Origin: DASRAJ01 sp035638255
Lineage (GTDB): Bacteria > Bacteroidota > Bacteroidia > Chitinophagales > UBA10324
Reading direction: 5' to 3'
NCBI GenBank assembly: GCA_035638255.1
Contig: DASRAJ010000098.1
Span: forward strand, 131,533-195,532
DNA: 64,000 nt
Of the stretch, positions 8,210-17,279 are shown in pieces. Position numbers and translations under genes: made by a program. The first letter of the stretch is position 1. Every line of letters begins with the position of its first letter. A model generated the notes under the pieces. That model saw only the letters and a list, made by a program, of their open reading frames with translations. It was not told the origin of the DNA and made no database searches.

Positions 8210-10129
8210 TCAGTACACTTCCAGTTTCAAAGCAGATGTGAAGCCGGATGAATCCTGCAATTTCAGTAAGTAAATTCCGGGAACCATATCTCCCACGGAA
8301 ATTTGCTCTTGAGCTTTTGTCAGAATAAATTCCTTAATCACGCTCCCTTCTACATTCATCATTACGATCGTTAGAGGCAAAATGTTTCCTGATGAAGTTC
8401 GGAGAATAGTAGATTCATGAGCAGGATTCGGGAACAAATTGAAGGAGTTTCCCTTCACCTCATCAATTCCTGTGAGCAAATCAATCTGTTCGATGTATGT
8501 ACTGTCACAGCCCTGATCATTGGTTACAGTAAGAACTACCCAGTATGCGCCAAAATTTGAATAGTGGTGAAAAGGATTAATGTCAGTAACATTCAAAGGA
8601 GAACCATCGCCAAAATTCCAGGTGATGGATTGCACATTGATGCCGGCGTCAAGTGTGAAGTTTACATCGGTTCCGGAATGCGGATATGTGAAGTGCGTGG
8701 GTGGCTTCGGGTTCACCGTGATATTTTGTGAAGAAGAAATATTGCAGGCAGAGAGCGTGATATCATAACTTCCCGCACTGTTGAAATAATAAGCAGCATC
8801 AACGTTGTTTGAAAAATTATTTCCGTTTTCACTCCATGTAAATGGCTGTGAGCTAACCGTGGTATTCGTGAAGAAAGCATTTTCATCTTCACATATTGAA
8901 TCCGGGCTCGAAACAAAACTCACTGAAGCCGGACATGGAATATTTCCGTTTGAATCCATTTTCACGAGGTACGCATCATATTGCTCTACCCCAAACCCTT
9001 CTGTTTGTCCTGCGAGCAAAATATTCTCAGCCGGATCAACAGCTACTGCAAAACCGGCTTCCCATTTTGTACCGCCGAAATGTCTTGTCCAGAGCGTATC
9101 ACCGTTAACATCCAATTTTTCCAAAAGCATTTCACTTCCCTTTTCTAAATTACCAGTAACGCCTGCGATTAGAAACCCGCCGCCATTCAGAGCTTGAATA
9201 TGATAGCCGAAATCGCCATTGTGCGATACGGGAAAAAACATGACCGGATTGGTTCCATCCGGATCAGTTTTGATAAGCACCATTCCACTTGTATCCGGAT
9301 AAAGTTCCATGGTGCCAAGAATCCAAAGATTACCACTTGCATCTTCTGCAATATCATTTCCAAAATCATCGAAAGGAGCCGGATAATCATGAGCCCATTG
9401 AAAGATGAAATTGCTGTCTGTCTTCACCACATAAATATTATAACCGGTGGCTAATGTGTGAGTATGACCTGCCAGGGCATAACCACCGTCGGCAGTTTGA
9501 ATGATTGCATTCGCGTAATCATGATCAGTTCCTCCGAAATGTGCCTCTGCGATTTGGTTTCCATTTACATCAAGTTTAGCGGCATACATATCGTAGCCAC
9601 CGTAAGTGTTACTTGTAGTTCCCCCGCCTAAAACTATCCTTCCGTTATTATCAATTAATACATCGTTACTAAGGTTAGCGCCGTTGCCGCCGTAAAATTT
9701 TTCCCAAAGTTTATTTCCATTTTGATCGTACTGTATGGCATAGCCATCATAAGCTATTGCGGGCGAGTCCACGGCATACCAGCCTGTTGCCACGTAGCCC
9801 TCAGCATTCTCCGCTATCGAAAGGATTATCTGATAAAGTGAATCGCCGAAATGATGGGTCCACAGAGTATCTCCCTGGCTGTTCATTTTGACAATGTACA
9901 CATCAGAATAGGAAATATTATTTGCATAATAGCTATTCGTACCCCCGCCTGCAATGATGCCTCCATCGCTGGTTGAGATCACGGTGCGAAAGATATCCGG
10001 CTCACTATTTCCATACACTCTTTCAAAACCTGATTGTGCCCTGATGTTTGTGTGAAGAATGAAAAGGAGACCGAGAGTAGCAAATATGTTGTTCATTGTA
10101 AGTCTAAAAGTAGGAAATAGATTTTTCAT
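8210..10129 (-). CDS. secreted propeller protein with PKD domain and T9SS sorting domain
   Basis: A 639-residue exported protein. The N-terminal hydrophobic segment ends near NIRAQS (signal peptide). Residues about 30-400 are repeats of the form DGGIIAGG...YIVKMNSQGDTLWTHHFGD, each near 55 residues, expected to fold as a beta-propeller. A PKD domain follows (about 475-555, WNFGDGSPLN and YWVVLTVTN). The C-terminal 75 residues (NLFPNPAHESTILR to the end) are a type A T9SS sorting domain, so the protein should cross the outer membrane through the PorSS and become cell-attached or released. Its role is unknown; such proteins are often adhesins. A second possible start is Met12 (10096). It is transcribed divergently from fumC. 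Confidence 0.9.
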   Translation of the reverse strand: MKNLFPTFRLTMNNIFATLGLLFILHTNIRAQSGFERVYGNSEPDIFRTVISTSDGGIIAGGGTNSYYANNISYSDVYIVKMNSQGDTLWTHHFGDSLYQIILSIAENAEGYVATGWYAVDSPAIAYDGYAIQYDQNGNKLWEKFYGGNGANLSNDVLIDNNGRIVLGGGTTSNTYGGYDMYAAKLDVNGNQIAEAHFGGTDHDYANAIIQTADGGYALAGHTHTLATGYNIYVVKTDSNFIFQWAHDYPAPFDDFGNDIAEDASGNLWILGTMELYPDTSGMVLIKTDPDGTNPVMFFPVSHNGDFGYHIQALNGGGFLIAGVTGNLEKGSEMLLEKLDVNGDTLWTRHFGGTKWEAGFAVAVDPAENILLAGQTEGFGVEQYDAYLVKMDSNGNIPCPASVSFVSSPDSICEDENAFFTNTTVSSQPFTWSENGNNFSNNVDAAYYFNSAGSYDITLSACNISSSQNITVNPKPPTHFTYPHSGTDVNFTLDAGINVQSITWNFGDGSPLNVTDINPFHHYSNFGAYWVVLTVTNDQGCDSTYIEQIDLLTGIDEVKGNSFNLFPNPAHESTILRTSSGNILPLTIVMMNVEGSVIKEFILTKAQEQISVGDMVPGIYLLKLQDSSGFTSALKLEVY

Positions 10130-10160
10130 GGCTACTTCAGAGGCAAGAAACGGTTTCTGC

Positions 10161-10168
10161 TAATTTTG
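10161..10168 (+). promoter_or_regulatory. -7 box of fumC
   Basis: TAATTTTG is an exact TAnnTTTG located 16 bp upstream of the fumC ATG. No convincing -33 element was found. Confidence 0.5.
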
Positions 10169-10184
10169 TAGAAAAGTTTTTTTC

Positions 10185-11573
10185 ATGGAAATAAGGATGG
10201 AAAAAGATACACTTGGACAAGTAGAGGTTCCCGCTGATAAATATTGGGGAGCGCAAACACAGCGCTCGATTGACAACTTCAAAATTGCACAGGACATCAG
10301 CAGGATGCCCATAGAAATTATCCGGGCGTTTGCATACCTGAAGAAGGCAGCAGCACTCACCAATCTTGATCTGGGAGTGTTACCGAAAGAGAAATGTGAC
10401 TTGATTGGAAAAGTGTGTGATGAGATTCTTGAAGGGAAATTAGATGATCAGTTTCCCCTTGTAGTGTGGCAAACAGGAAGCGGTACACAGAGCAACATGA
10501 ACCTGAATGAAGTGATCGCTTATCGCGCACACGTGCTGAACGGCGGAAGTTTGATGGATGAAAAGAAAATTCTTTCACCGAATGATGACGTGAACAAATC
10601 GCAGTCATCAAACGATACATTTCCAACAGCGATGCACATTGCCGCTTACAAAATTCTGATGGAAACAACATTGCCCGGAATTCAAAAACTCAGGGATACG
10701 CTCGCCACAAAGTCATTACAGTTCATGAATGTGGTGAAGATCGGGAGAACGCACCTCATGGATGCAACACCTCTTACGCTTGGTCAGGAAATTTCCGGCT
10801 ATGTTTCTCAGCTCGATCACGGAATGCGCGCGATAAAAAATTCGCTTGTGCATCTTTCTGAATTGGCACTGGGAGGAACCGCCGTAGGAACAGGATTGAA
10901 TGCACCGAAAGGTTATGCAGAGAAGGTGGCGAAGAAAATTGCTGAGCTCACTGGACTTCCCTTCATCACTGCAGAAAACAAATTCGAGTCACTTGCTGCA
11001 CACGATGCTATTGTAGAATCACATGGCGCATTGAAAACCGTTGCGGCTTCGCTCTTTAAAATTGCCAATGATATTCGGTTGCTTGCATCGGGTCCGCGCG
11101 CAGGCATAGGAGAGATTCGTATTCCGGACAATGAGCCGGGCTCTTCTATTATGCCGGGAAAAGTAAATCCCACTCAATGTGAAGCGATGACTATGGTAGC
11201 AACGCAAGTATTCGGCAATGATGTTGCCATCAATTTCGGCGGAGCCAATGGTCACTTCGAATTAAATGTTTTTAAGCCGGTGATGATCTATAACTTTCTT
11301 CACTCCGCCCGATTGATCGGTGATGTGTGTGTTTCATTCAATGAGAAATGCGCCGTAGGAATTGAGCCCATTTATGGGAACATTGAAAAGCATGTTAAGA
11401 ATTCACTTATGCTTGTGACAGCGCTCAACGACAAGATCGGTTACTACAAAGCTGCAGAGATTGCGCAGAAGGCGCATCGTGAAAACAAAACGCTGAAGGA
11501 AGTCGCAGTAGAGTTAGGGCACCTTACTCCGGAACAGTTTGATGAGTGGGTGAAGGCGGAGGAGATGGTTTGA
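10185..11573 (+). CDS. fumC: class II fumarate hydratase
   Basis: TCA-cycle enzyme that hydrates fumarate to L-malate; cytoplasmic, iron-independent homotetramer. The 462 residues match the usual length. Visible family features are the N-terminal KDTLGQVEVPADKYWGAQTQRS, the substrate-site TGSGTQSNMN, the GRTHLMDATPLTLGQE segment and the fumarase/aspartase signature GSSIMPGKVNP (about residues 319-329). The start MEIRMEKDTLG fits the family and lies 16 bp after an exact -7 box. The stop codon TGA is itself part of a short GATTTCG micro-repeat. Class II fumarases are distinguished from aspartase and argininosuccinate lyase by the combination of these motifs, so the call is firm. Confidence 0.97.
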   Translation: MEIRMEKDTLGQVEVPADKYWGAQTQRSIDNFKIAQDISRMPIEIIRAFAYLKKAAALTNLDLGVLPKEKCDLIGKVCDEILEGKLDDQFPLVVWQTGSGTQSNMNLNEVIAYRAHVLNGGSLMDEKKILSPNDDVNKSQSSNDTFPTAMHIAAYKILMETTLPGIQKLRDTLATKSLQFMNVVKIGRTHLMDATPLTLGQEISGYVSQLDHGMRAIKNSLVHLSELALGGTAVGTGLNAPKGYAEKVAKKIAELTGLPFITAENKFESLAAHDAIVESHGALKTVAASLFKIANDIRLLASGPRAGIGEIRIPDNEPGSSIMPGKVNPTQCEAMTMVATQVFGNDVAINFGGANGHFELNVFKPVMIYNFLHSARLIGDVCVSFNEKCAVGIEPIYGNIEKHVKNSLMLVTALNDKIGYYKAAEIAQKAHRENKTLKEVAVELGHLTPEQFDEWVKAEEMV

Positions 11574-11582
11574 TTTCGGATT
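11570..11582. repeat. GATTTCG micro-repeat at the fumC stop codon
   Basis: TTTGATTTCGGATTTC overlaps the fumC TGA. It is the same unit as at 3043-3068 and 19863-19886. Confidence 0.55.
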
Positions 11583-11622
11583 TCTCGTTCCTGTTTTTTT
11601 ATTTTTACAAAAACAAATTCCA

Positions 11623-11811
11623 ATGGATTCCATTCTGCTTGAACCTACGTCAAAACAAGATTTTGAATTACTAATATCCCTGGCGAGAAAAATGCGAATC
11701 AAATCTTCGGTGCTTTCTATCAAGGACAAAGAGGATGTTGGATTAGGTATTGCGATTTTAAAAGGCAGAACAGGACAGTTTGTTTTGAAAGAAACGATCA
11801 TGAAAAATTAA
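11623..11811 (+). CDS. small antitoxin-like protein, orphan
   Basis: A 62-residue protein: MDSILLEPTSKQDFELLISLA at the start, then KMRIKSSVLS, KDKEDVGLGIAI and KETIMKN at the end. This layout (a beta-strand with P and K, a helix, then ED.GL, ending in a conserved helix) recalls a widespread group of small Bacteroidota proteins that usually precede a toxin gene. Here no toxin gene follows: the next 170 bp to the secreted protein gene are empty. It may therefore be an orphan antitoxin or a remnant. The ATG follows an AT-rich TATTTTTA stretch that could be a weak -7 box. The coding nature is likely but not certain, given its length. Confidence 0.6.
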   Translation: MDSILLEPTSKQDFELLISLARKMRIKSSVLSIKDKEDVGLGIAILKGRTGQFVLKETIMKN

Positions 11812-11985
11812 AAAGCTGATGACTATCCTGCTCCCCAAAGCTGTCTGAAAAACATTTTTTGCCGGGGAATATTTTGTGTTGCAATTCAAAGTGGTTGATT
11901 GTTATATTGAGTTGCATTTGTAAAATATCATACTCAATTTTACTCTGCCGGATTTTCCGATTCAATCAATCATAAAATCAACGAC

Positions 11986-13872
11986 ATGAAAATAACACAC
12001 ACATGCATCATTATCCCGGTGATATTTTTTCTTCACATCCTTGTTATTCATGCGCAGCCTCCGGTTTATCAAACCGGGTGGCCACAGGATTTTGGATTCC
12101 AGGTGTGGGATGTAACGAACATGGTCAACCTTGACCATTCAGGAAACCTGGAAGTGATTGGAACTACGCCTACCTCAGGAAAATTGCAGATAAAAAATGC
12201 AGATGGAACCAATTTTTCCGGCTGGCCTCAAACTTTTTCATTCACCAATTATGGCCCTGCTGTAACCGGTGATGTTGATGGTGATGGAGATGACGAAATT
12301 TTCCTCGGAGCGCATAATGGATACCAGGGTGTGTTGTTAGGATGGGATGACGCTGGCAATTATTTGCCGGGATTCCCGTATTACTTTCCTGCAACATCAT
12401 ACGAAGCAAAACCAGTGCTCTTTGATCTGGATAACAATGGTGATCTTGAAATCATACTCAGCCCCGCTAATTCTGATTCAACCTATGTTCTGAATCATGA
12501 TGGCACTCTATTTCCCGGTTGGCCGCAATTTAGTTCAGGAACTGTATTTGATGCACCTGCAGTAGCAGACCTCGATGGCGACGGCTTACCGGAAATAATT
12601 GCAGGCGCTGATAGCCTGTATGCCTGGAGAACCGATGGAACACCGGTGCAAGGATTCCCTGTAAACCTCGATATGTTCTACGTGGTTGGAATAGCCGTTG
12701 GTGATCTCGATCATGATGGGGACTGTGAAATTGTGATTACAGGTCCAACACTTTCCTTCACCAATAACATTTTTGTTTTTAATAATGACGGCACAGTTGC
12801 ATCCGGTTGGCCAAAACTTGCCGGACCAAATATCGGGAAGCCTGCCCTTGGCGACCTTGATGATGATGGCGATCTTGAAATTGTTTCCACCAGCTTCGGT
12901 TCCGCAAACGATACCTATCTCTTTGCATTTAACTATGACGGCACCAATCTTACAGGATGGCCCGCGCCCAATTTGGATGGAGGATTTCAAAACAGCGCTG
13001 CTATCGGCGATATTGATTCCGATGGACACCAGGAAGTGATTGCAGGATCAGACAATCATAAGCTTTACGCTTATCATGCCGATGCAACTATGGTTGCCGA
13101 TTGGCCGCTTTCAGGACCTAATGATCAACTCTCAGCTCCTGTATCACTTGCTGACGTGGATCTGGATGGCGACATTGAAGCAAGTATTGGCTGTCTTGAC
13201 AACAAAGTTTACATCTGGGATATATCAGGAAAATATGATCCGGCACACATTGACTGGCAAACATATCACCATGATGCATGGTTTACAGGATGGTTTCATC
13301 CATGGCCACCGAAAAATCTCCAGGCAGTGGATGTTGGAAATTATGTTTCCCTTTCCTGGCAACAAAATCCCGAGCCTGATGTAAACGGATATAATGTGTA
13401 TCGCAGTGACAGCAATGGAAGTGATTTTCAAAAAATAAATTCGCAACTGGTTACCACCACAGATTTCATGGATACTACCGCTGCTTCCGGCGAAACATAT
13501 TTATATACTGTAACGGCGCACATCCGTGCCGGCTCTGAGAGCAGGTACAGCAGCAAAGCAGAAGTGACGGTTGCAACATCAACCGAAAATATGATTGCTG
13601 AAGGTGATGGAAAACTCATACTACATCTTTGGCCGAATCCGGCTCATGATAAATTCCGGGTAGGTTTGGATTTTGGCAGCGAAGAAGATTCTAAGGCAAC
13701 CATCCGCATCAGCAACCTCCAATGCCAAACGGTTTTTGAAGAATCTCTTTTCTTAAACAAAAACCTGAAAGAGAAGGAAATTGTGCTCAGTCCGTTTCTT
13801 ACCAGTGGAGTGTATAGTGTTGAAGTAATTACTGCTACCAAAGTAGTCCTCGGCAGGATACTGTTACTTTAA
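11986..13872 (+). CDS. secreted seven-bladed FG-GAP/VCBS propeller protein with FN3 and T9SS domains
   Basis: A 628-residue exported protein. The signal peptide ends near VIHAQPP. Seven repeats carry a calcium-loop pattern such as GDVDGDGDDEIFLGA, ADLDGDGLPEIIAG and GDLDDDGDLEIVST, as expected for a seven-bladed integrin-like propeller with D-x-D-x-D-G calcium sites (about residues 30-425). A fibronectin type III domain follows (about 445-535, PKNLQAVDVGN to SSKAEVTV). The C-terminus (LWPNPAHDKFRV to GRILLL) is a type A T9SS sorting domain. It lies in its own 5' region of about 170 bp after the small antitoxin-like gene and converges on another T9SS gene 23 bp downstream. Ligand or substrate is unknown. 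Confidence 0.92.
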   Translation: MKITHTCIIIPVIFFLHILVIHAQPPVYQTGWPQDFGFQVWDVTNMVNLDHSGNLEVIGTTPTSGKLQIKNADGTNFSGWPQTFSFTNYGPAVTGDVDGDGDDEIFLGAHNGYQGVLLGWDDAGNYLPGFPYYFPATSYEAKPVLFDLDNNGDLEIILSPANSDSTYVLNHDGTLFPGWPQFSSGTVFDAPAVADLDGDGLPEIIAGADSLYAWRTDGTPVQGFPVNLDMFYVVGIAVGDLDHDGDCEIVITGPTLSFTNNIFVFNNDGTVASGWPKLAGPNIGKPALGDLDDDGDLEIVSTSFGSANDTYLFAFNYDGTNLTGWPAPNLDGGFQNSAAIGDIDSDGHQEVIAGSDNHKLYAYHADATMVADWPLSGPNDQLSAPVSLADVDLDGDIEASIGCLDNKVYIWDISGKYDPAHIDWQTYHHDAWFTGWFHPWPPKNLQAVDVGNYVSLSWQQNPEPDVNGYNVYRSDSNGSDFQKINSQLVTTTDFMDTTAASGETYLYTVTAHIRAGSESRYSSKAEVTVATSTENMIAEGDGKLILHLWPNPAHDKFRVGLDFGSEEDSKATIRISNLQCQTVFEESLFLNKNLKEKEIVLSPFLTSGVYSVEVITATKVVLGRILLL

Positions 13873-13895
13873 GAGTATTTCCTGAGGTAATGTTG

Positions 13896-14882
13896 TTATT
13901 GCTGAATCAAAACTTTCTTCACTGCAATCAATTTTCCATCCTGCCACAGCTCACAGAAAAGCATGTTGTTTCCGGAAAATTTTTCCGTTGCAATTTGAAG
14001 CGGTTGATTGCTTTTGATTCCACCACTGAATAAATTTCTTCCGAACACATCAGTAATTTTTATTTGAGTAGAAGAAAAATTTGGGGAGGAAAAATTTACC
14101 GTGAAAAGATCGTAGGCGGGGTTGGGAGAAATATTAATAATTGTGGAAGGGTAAGTTGGATTTTCGACTCCAAGAAGTAATGAATCGCACGTTGCAGTAA
14201 AATAAGGTGTGTAAATACTTTCATAAAGCAATTCAGAGTTTTTTCTGTAACAGGTTAATTGACTACCACACTCAAAATGAATTTCAAGTGGTGACAGGAT
14301 TCCTCCCTCTGAGCCAATTCCTTCGATCCAGAAATCTCCATTGCTAAAATACCAGCGCTTTCGCATCTCTCCATTCAATAATTGAACGTCGTCAATCTCC
14401 ATGACAAAAGAGTTATATCCCGAGTTAAATGTTTCGCCTATTTGCAAATTGAAATCGTATAGGAGAGTATCCTTGTTAAAGGGCAAATTTGATGGGCAAT
14501 TATTGGGAACATAATTGAATAAGCGCAACCAAACCTTTTCTGAATCTTCTCTCACAGCTCCAATATTTATTGCTGAGCTGTTGTAATTCGATCCATAATA
14601 AGTTGGGGGGAAACCCTGAGCATAAAAATAGTGGTATGTCGGCTGCCATTTTAAGAGGGAGTAGCTCAGTCCCTGTATTACGGTATCTCCTTTCAGAAAA
14701 AATTTGCTCCCATAATTATCCCATTCGGTTCCCATATCGGTTAGGTGGATTTCACTATTCCACACTGCACCCGAATCCACAAGCGGATGATACACTTGCG
14801 CATTCATCGGAAAAGGAATCAGTAATAAAACGGAGACTACAACTACGCTGAACTTTCGTTGGATAAAGAGAAATTTTTTCAT
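13896..14882 (-). CDS. secreted T9SS protein of unknown function
   Basis: A 328-residue protein with an N-terminal signal peptide (hydrophobic VVVVSVLLLIPFPMNAQ), a central region of about 220 residues that I do not recognise (beginning VYHPLVDSGAVWNSEIHL), and a type A T9SS sorting domain at the C-terminus (IINISPNPAYDLFTVNF to KKVLIQQ). The start of the mature part resembles other Bacteroidota surface proteins that open with a short YxPLV/WxE segment, but no catalytic motif can be named. It is transcribed convergently with the FG-GAP protein gene and head-on behind dedA, 36 bp away. Confidence 0.85.
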   Translation of the reverse strand: MKKFLFIQRKFSVVVVSVLLLIPFPMNAQVYHPLVDSGAVWNSEIHLTDMGTEWDNYGSKFFLKGDTVIQGLSYSLLKWQPTYHYFYAQGFPPTYYGSNYNSSAINIGAVREDSEKVWLRLFNYVPNNCPSNLPFNKDTLLYDFNLQIGETFNSGYNSFVMEIDDVQLLNGEMRKRWYFSNGDFWIEGIGSEGGILSPLEIHFECGSQLTCYRKNSELLYESIYTPYFTATCDSLLLGVENPTYPSTIINISPNPAYDLFTVNFSSPNFSSTQIKITDVFGRNLFSGGIKSNQPLQIATEKFSGNNMLFCELWQDGKLIAVKKVLIQQ

Positions 14883-14918
14883 TTCAGTTACCCGAAGATA
14901 GGAAACTTCGGCAGCGCG

Positions 14919-15572
14919 TTAAACAACCTCCTTCTTCCCGAACCTCATCTTCAAAAACGCAAACACTGCGGGGATAAGTGAAACCAGGATAATTCCCAAC
15001 ACGATAATTTCAAAGTGCTCTTTCACGAACGTGATATTGCCGAAAAAAAATCCGGCATAGAGAAAAGCAACCACCCACAAAAATCCGCCAATGAAATTGT
15101 AGAGAGCAAACTTCCCCAGTTTCATTTGCCCTACGCCGGCGATGAAAGGGGCAAAGGTCCGCAGTATCGGCGCAAAGCGGGTATAGATAATGGTCATGGC
15201 GCCGTACTTATCGAAAAATTTCTGAGTGCGGTCAAGGTATTTGCGACTAATGAGTTTGTAATTTTTCTCGTACACTTTGGGGCCTATGAATCTTCCGATA
15301 CTGTAGTTGGCGAGGTTACCCAGGAATGCCGCTGCAATAAAAACGAGTGCTGAAAAATGCACATTGATATTCGCAGAAGGATCCGCCACCAGCGCACCGA
15401 AGGCAAAGATCATGGAATCACCGGGAAGAATCGGTGTGACCACCAATCCTGTTTCGCAAAAAATGATGAGGGCAATGATGAAGATCACCGAGGTTTTGTA
15501 TTCTGCCAGAAGATCAATCAAATGCTTATCAATGTGAAGCACAAAATCTACGAACCAGTGCAATAAATCCAT
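14919..15572 (-). CDS. DedA family membrane protein
   Basis: A 217-residue integral membrane protein of the DedA/VTT family. Members are thought to act in membrane homeostasis, recycling of lipid carriers and envelope stress tolerance. Hallmarks are ETGLVVTPILPGDSMIFAFG near residue 45, the re-entrant GNLANYSIGRFIG, the basic amphipathic stretch KYLDRTQKFFDKYG and the signature FAPILRTFAPFIAGVGQM with the conserved Arg-Phe and Gly residues. Several further hydrophobic helices follow to the C-terminus. The gene lies downstream of cysH, separated by about 150 bp holding an inverted repeat. Its exact substrate is not deducible. Confidence 0.93.
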   Translation of the reverse strand: MDLLHWFVDFVLHIDKHLIDLLAEYKTSVIFIIALIIFCETGLVVTPILPGDSMIFAFGALVADPSANINVHFSALVFIAAAFLGNLANYSIGRFIGPKVYEKNYKLISRKYLDRTQKFFDKYGAMTIIYTRFAPILRTFAPFIAGVGQMKLGKFALYNFIGGFLWVVAFLYAGFFFGNITFVKEHFEIIVLGIILVSLIPAVFAFLKMRFGKKEVV

Positions 15573-15631
15573 TCAGAATTTTTTTTGATGGCGGCGAAGA
15601 TAGGCCGCCGCGCGTATCCCAAACGACAAAC

Positions 15632-15688
15632 GATACACGTAACACGACTCAAACATTTTACCAGACCACGAGGCGTGTTACGTGCATC
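15632..15688. repeat. inverted repeat plus TCCCGAT palindrome between cysH and dedA
   Basis: Two arms, GATACACGTAACACG (15632-15646) and CGTGTTACGTGCATC (15674-15688), are complementary with one mismatch. A second palindrome, TCCCGAT-N3-ATCGGGA (15687-15703), follows directly. They could form stems after the cysH transcript. Confidence 0.65.
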
Positions 15689-15722
15689 CCGATCAAATCG
15701 GGAGAACTCGTGCATCGTATAA

Positions 15723-16379
15723 TTATCTGCCGGCCAAATCGGTATTAAGCCCGCACTCCGTTTTCTTCAACCCAAACCATCTTCCCTCCCTGGTATCTGC
15801 ATTCATATCAATGCCACGTGTGCAGGGCTCGCATCCGATGCTGAAGTATCCTTTCTCTTCCATCGGGTGATGAGGAATGTTGTGTTGGCTGAGGTAGTCA
15901 TGAATCATTTTCGGCGACCAGTCGAGCATGGGATGAAAGCGAATGGTGTTGAACGGCGCAGGAGTTTCGACCTTGAAATTTTTTCTCACGTTGCTTTGAT
16001 CAGCACGAACGCCGTTGATCCACACATCATTTGCCGCGAGAATGGGCTCCATCGGTTGTGTCTTATTCATGAAGCAGCAATAGTCAGGATCTGAGGCGAA
16101 CATTAATCTGCCGTGTGAATCCTTTTGCATGCTCTTGGGCGTGAGCGGAAAAACATCACGGACATTAAGCTCAAAAAGTTTGGCGATGCGATCTTTGAAT
16201 GAAATCGTCTCCGGAAAATGATAGCCGGTATTGATGAAGAAGATCGGAATCCTTTTATCAATGCGGCTGATGATGTGGAGCAGCACGAGTGAATGTGTTT
16301 GAAAAGAAGAAGTACTGAACAATTTGAGTTCGAGTCGCTGATATGCGTTGACCTTTTCTTTGATTTCTTCGAATTGCAC
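15723..16379 (-). CDS. cysH: phosphoadenylyl/adenylyl-sulfate reductase, Fe-S type
   Basis: Assimilatory reductase that converts APS (or PAPS) to sulfite with thioredoxin as donor; cytoplasmic. The 218 residues contain Cys101-Cys102 (DYCCFMNK) and Cys183/Cys186 (GCEPCTRG), the four ligands of a [4Fe-4S] cluster that mark the APS-reductase subgroup, and the catalytic C-terminal Cys209 in KKTECGLN. The usual motif is ECGLH or ECGIH, so Asn replaces His here. The nucleotide-binding SFQTHSLVLLHI and FFINTGYHFPET segments are present near the N-terminus, although the loop is short. It is followed by dedA and preceded by an inositol-monophosphatase family gene. No other sulfate assimilation genes are in view. 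Confidence 0.9.
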   Translation of the reverse strand: MQFEEIKEKVNAYQRLELKLFSTSSFQTHSLVLLHIISRIDKRIPIFFINTGYHFPETISFKDRIAKLFELNVRDVFPLTPKSMQKDSHGRLMFASDPDYCCFMNKTQPMEPILAANDVWINGVRADQSNVRKNFKVETPAPFNTIRFHPMLDWSPKMIHDYLSQHNIPHHPMEEKGYFSIGCEPCTRGIDMNADTREGRWFGLKKTECGLNTDLAGR

Positions 16380-16385
16380 GTGTCA

Positions 16386-16452
16386 AAATTATGGTTGAAT
16401 GGCTACATGGTTAAATGGCTGCGAAAACAATTTAGCCATTTAGCCACTTAAC
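16386..16452. repeat. TGGCTAAAT hairpin element at the inositol-phosphatase gene stop
   Basis: On the minus strand, direct units TGGCTAAATGGCTAAAT (right side) and their inverted copies ATTTAACCATGTAGCCATT form a stem of roughly 16-20 bp with few mismatches. The stop codon of the preceding minus-strand gene lies at its edge. A second copy of the element is at 19067-19148. Confidence 0.7.
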
Positions 16453-17245
16453 CGTTCACTGGCGGATTTACAACCACATTCAAATATTCGTGGTAAATGT
16501 TTGGATTGGAAGCAACAATTTCTTTCCCGAACAAAAAATTTGCCCCCCCATTAAAATCTGTCACAATTCCTCCGGCTTCCTGCAGAATCAATGCGCCACC
16601 TGCAACATCCCATGGATTCAAGTTGTATTCGAAGAAACCGTCGAACCTTCCGCAGGCAACATACACGAGATCAACTGCAGCCGAACCAAGTCGCCGTACA
16701 CCGTGAGTATTATTAAAAAGAAATTGGAGCGTAGCGAAGAAGCGATTCATCAGCGGAAATTCTTTGTAAGGAAATCCTGTCGCGGTTAATGCATCTTTCA
16801 AGGAAGAAGTTTGTGTGACAGAAATTTTTTTACCATTCAGAAATGCGCCGCCATTCTTCCACGCATAAAAACATTCATCGAGATTGATTTCATACACGAT
16901 GCCGATGATGATATCTGCTTCCTGCTGCAAAGCAATGCTCACCGAAAAAGGAGGAACCCCATGAATAAAATTGGTGGTGCCATCGAGAGGATCAATGATC
17001 CAGCGTAAGGAGGTGTTGCTTTCGGCAATGGTTTTTTCCTCCGTGAGAAACCCGGCTTCGGGAAGAATCTGTTTCAATCCCTCCACAAGAATTTTTTCTG
17101 CATTGACATCAACGTACGACACAAGATCGCGCTGACCTTTATTCACCACTTCGTTGGAGGAAAACTTTTTTCTTTCTTCTGCAATGAATTTTCCGGCAGC
17201 ACGAACAATGTTAATTGCTTCAAGGCAAATTTTCTCAGGGTTCAT
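16448..17245 (-). CDS. inositol monophosphatase family protein
   Basis: A 265-residue Mg-dependent, Li-sensitive type phosphatase that hydrolyses inositol monophosphates or related sugar phosphates. Both family signatures are visible: WIIDPLDGTTNFIHG with the metal-binding Asp residues (about residues 80-95) and WDVAGGALILQEAGG near residue 210. The E-E-K of FLTEEKTIAE supplies further metal ligands. The ATG at 17245 (MNPEKICLEAI) was chosen because the family starts here; the frame extends to 17290 without conservation. It could be the SuhB type, but specificity cannot be told from sequence. Its stop lies inside a micro-repeat element. It is downstream of lnt, separated by a tandem repeat. 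Confidence 0.92.
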   Translation of the reverse strand: MNPEKICLEAINIVRAAGKFIAEERKKFSSNEVVNKGQRDLVSYVDVNAEKILVEGLKQILPEAGFLTEEKTIAESNTSLRWIIDPLDGTTNFIHGVPPFSVSIALQQEADIIIGIVYEINLDECFYAWKNGGAFLNGKKISVTQTSSLKDALTATGFPYKEFPLMNRFFATLQFLFNNTHGVRRLGSAAVDLVYVACGRFDGFFEYNLNPWDVAGGALILQEAGGIVTDFNGGANFLFGKEIVASNPNIYHEYLNVVVNPPVNG

Positions 17246-17279
17246 GCTTTGTTCATTTTGATTTTGTGGCTTGGCATCA

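Noticed and set aside
11889..11932. Operator-like GGTTGATTGTT before the FG-GAP propeller gene
   Set aside because: Spacing to the TGCATTTG box is only about 9 bp and the left half of the motif is not preserved, so it was not counted with the proposed operators.
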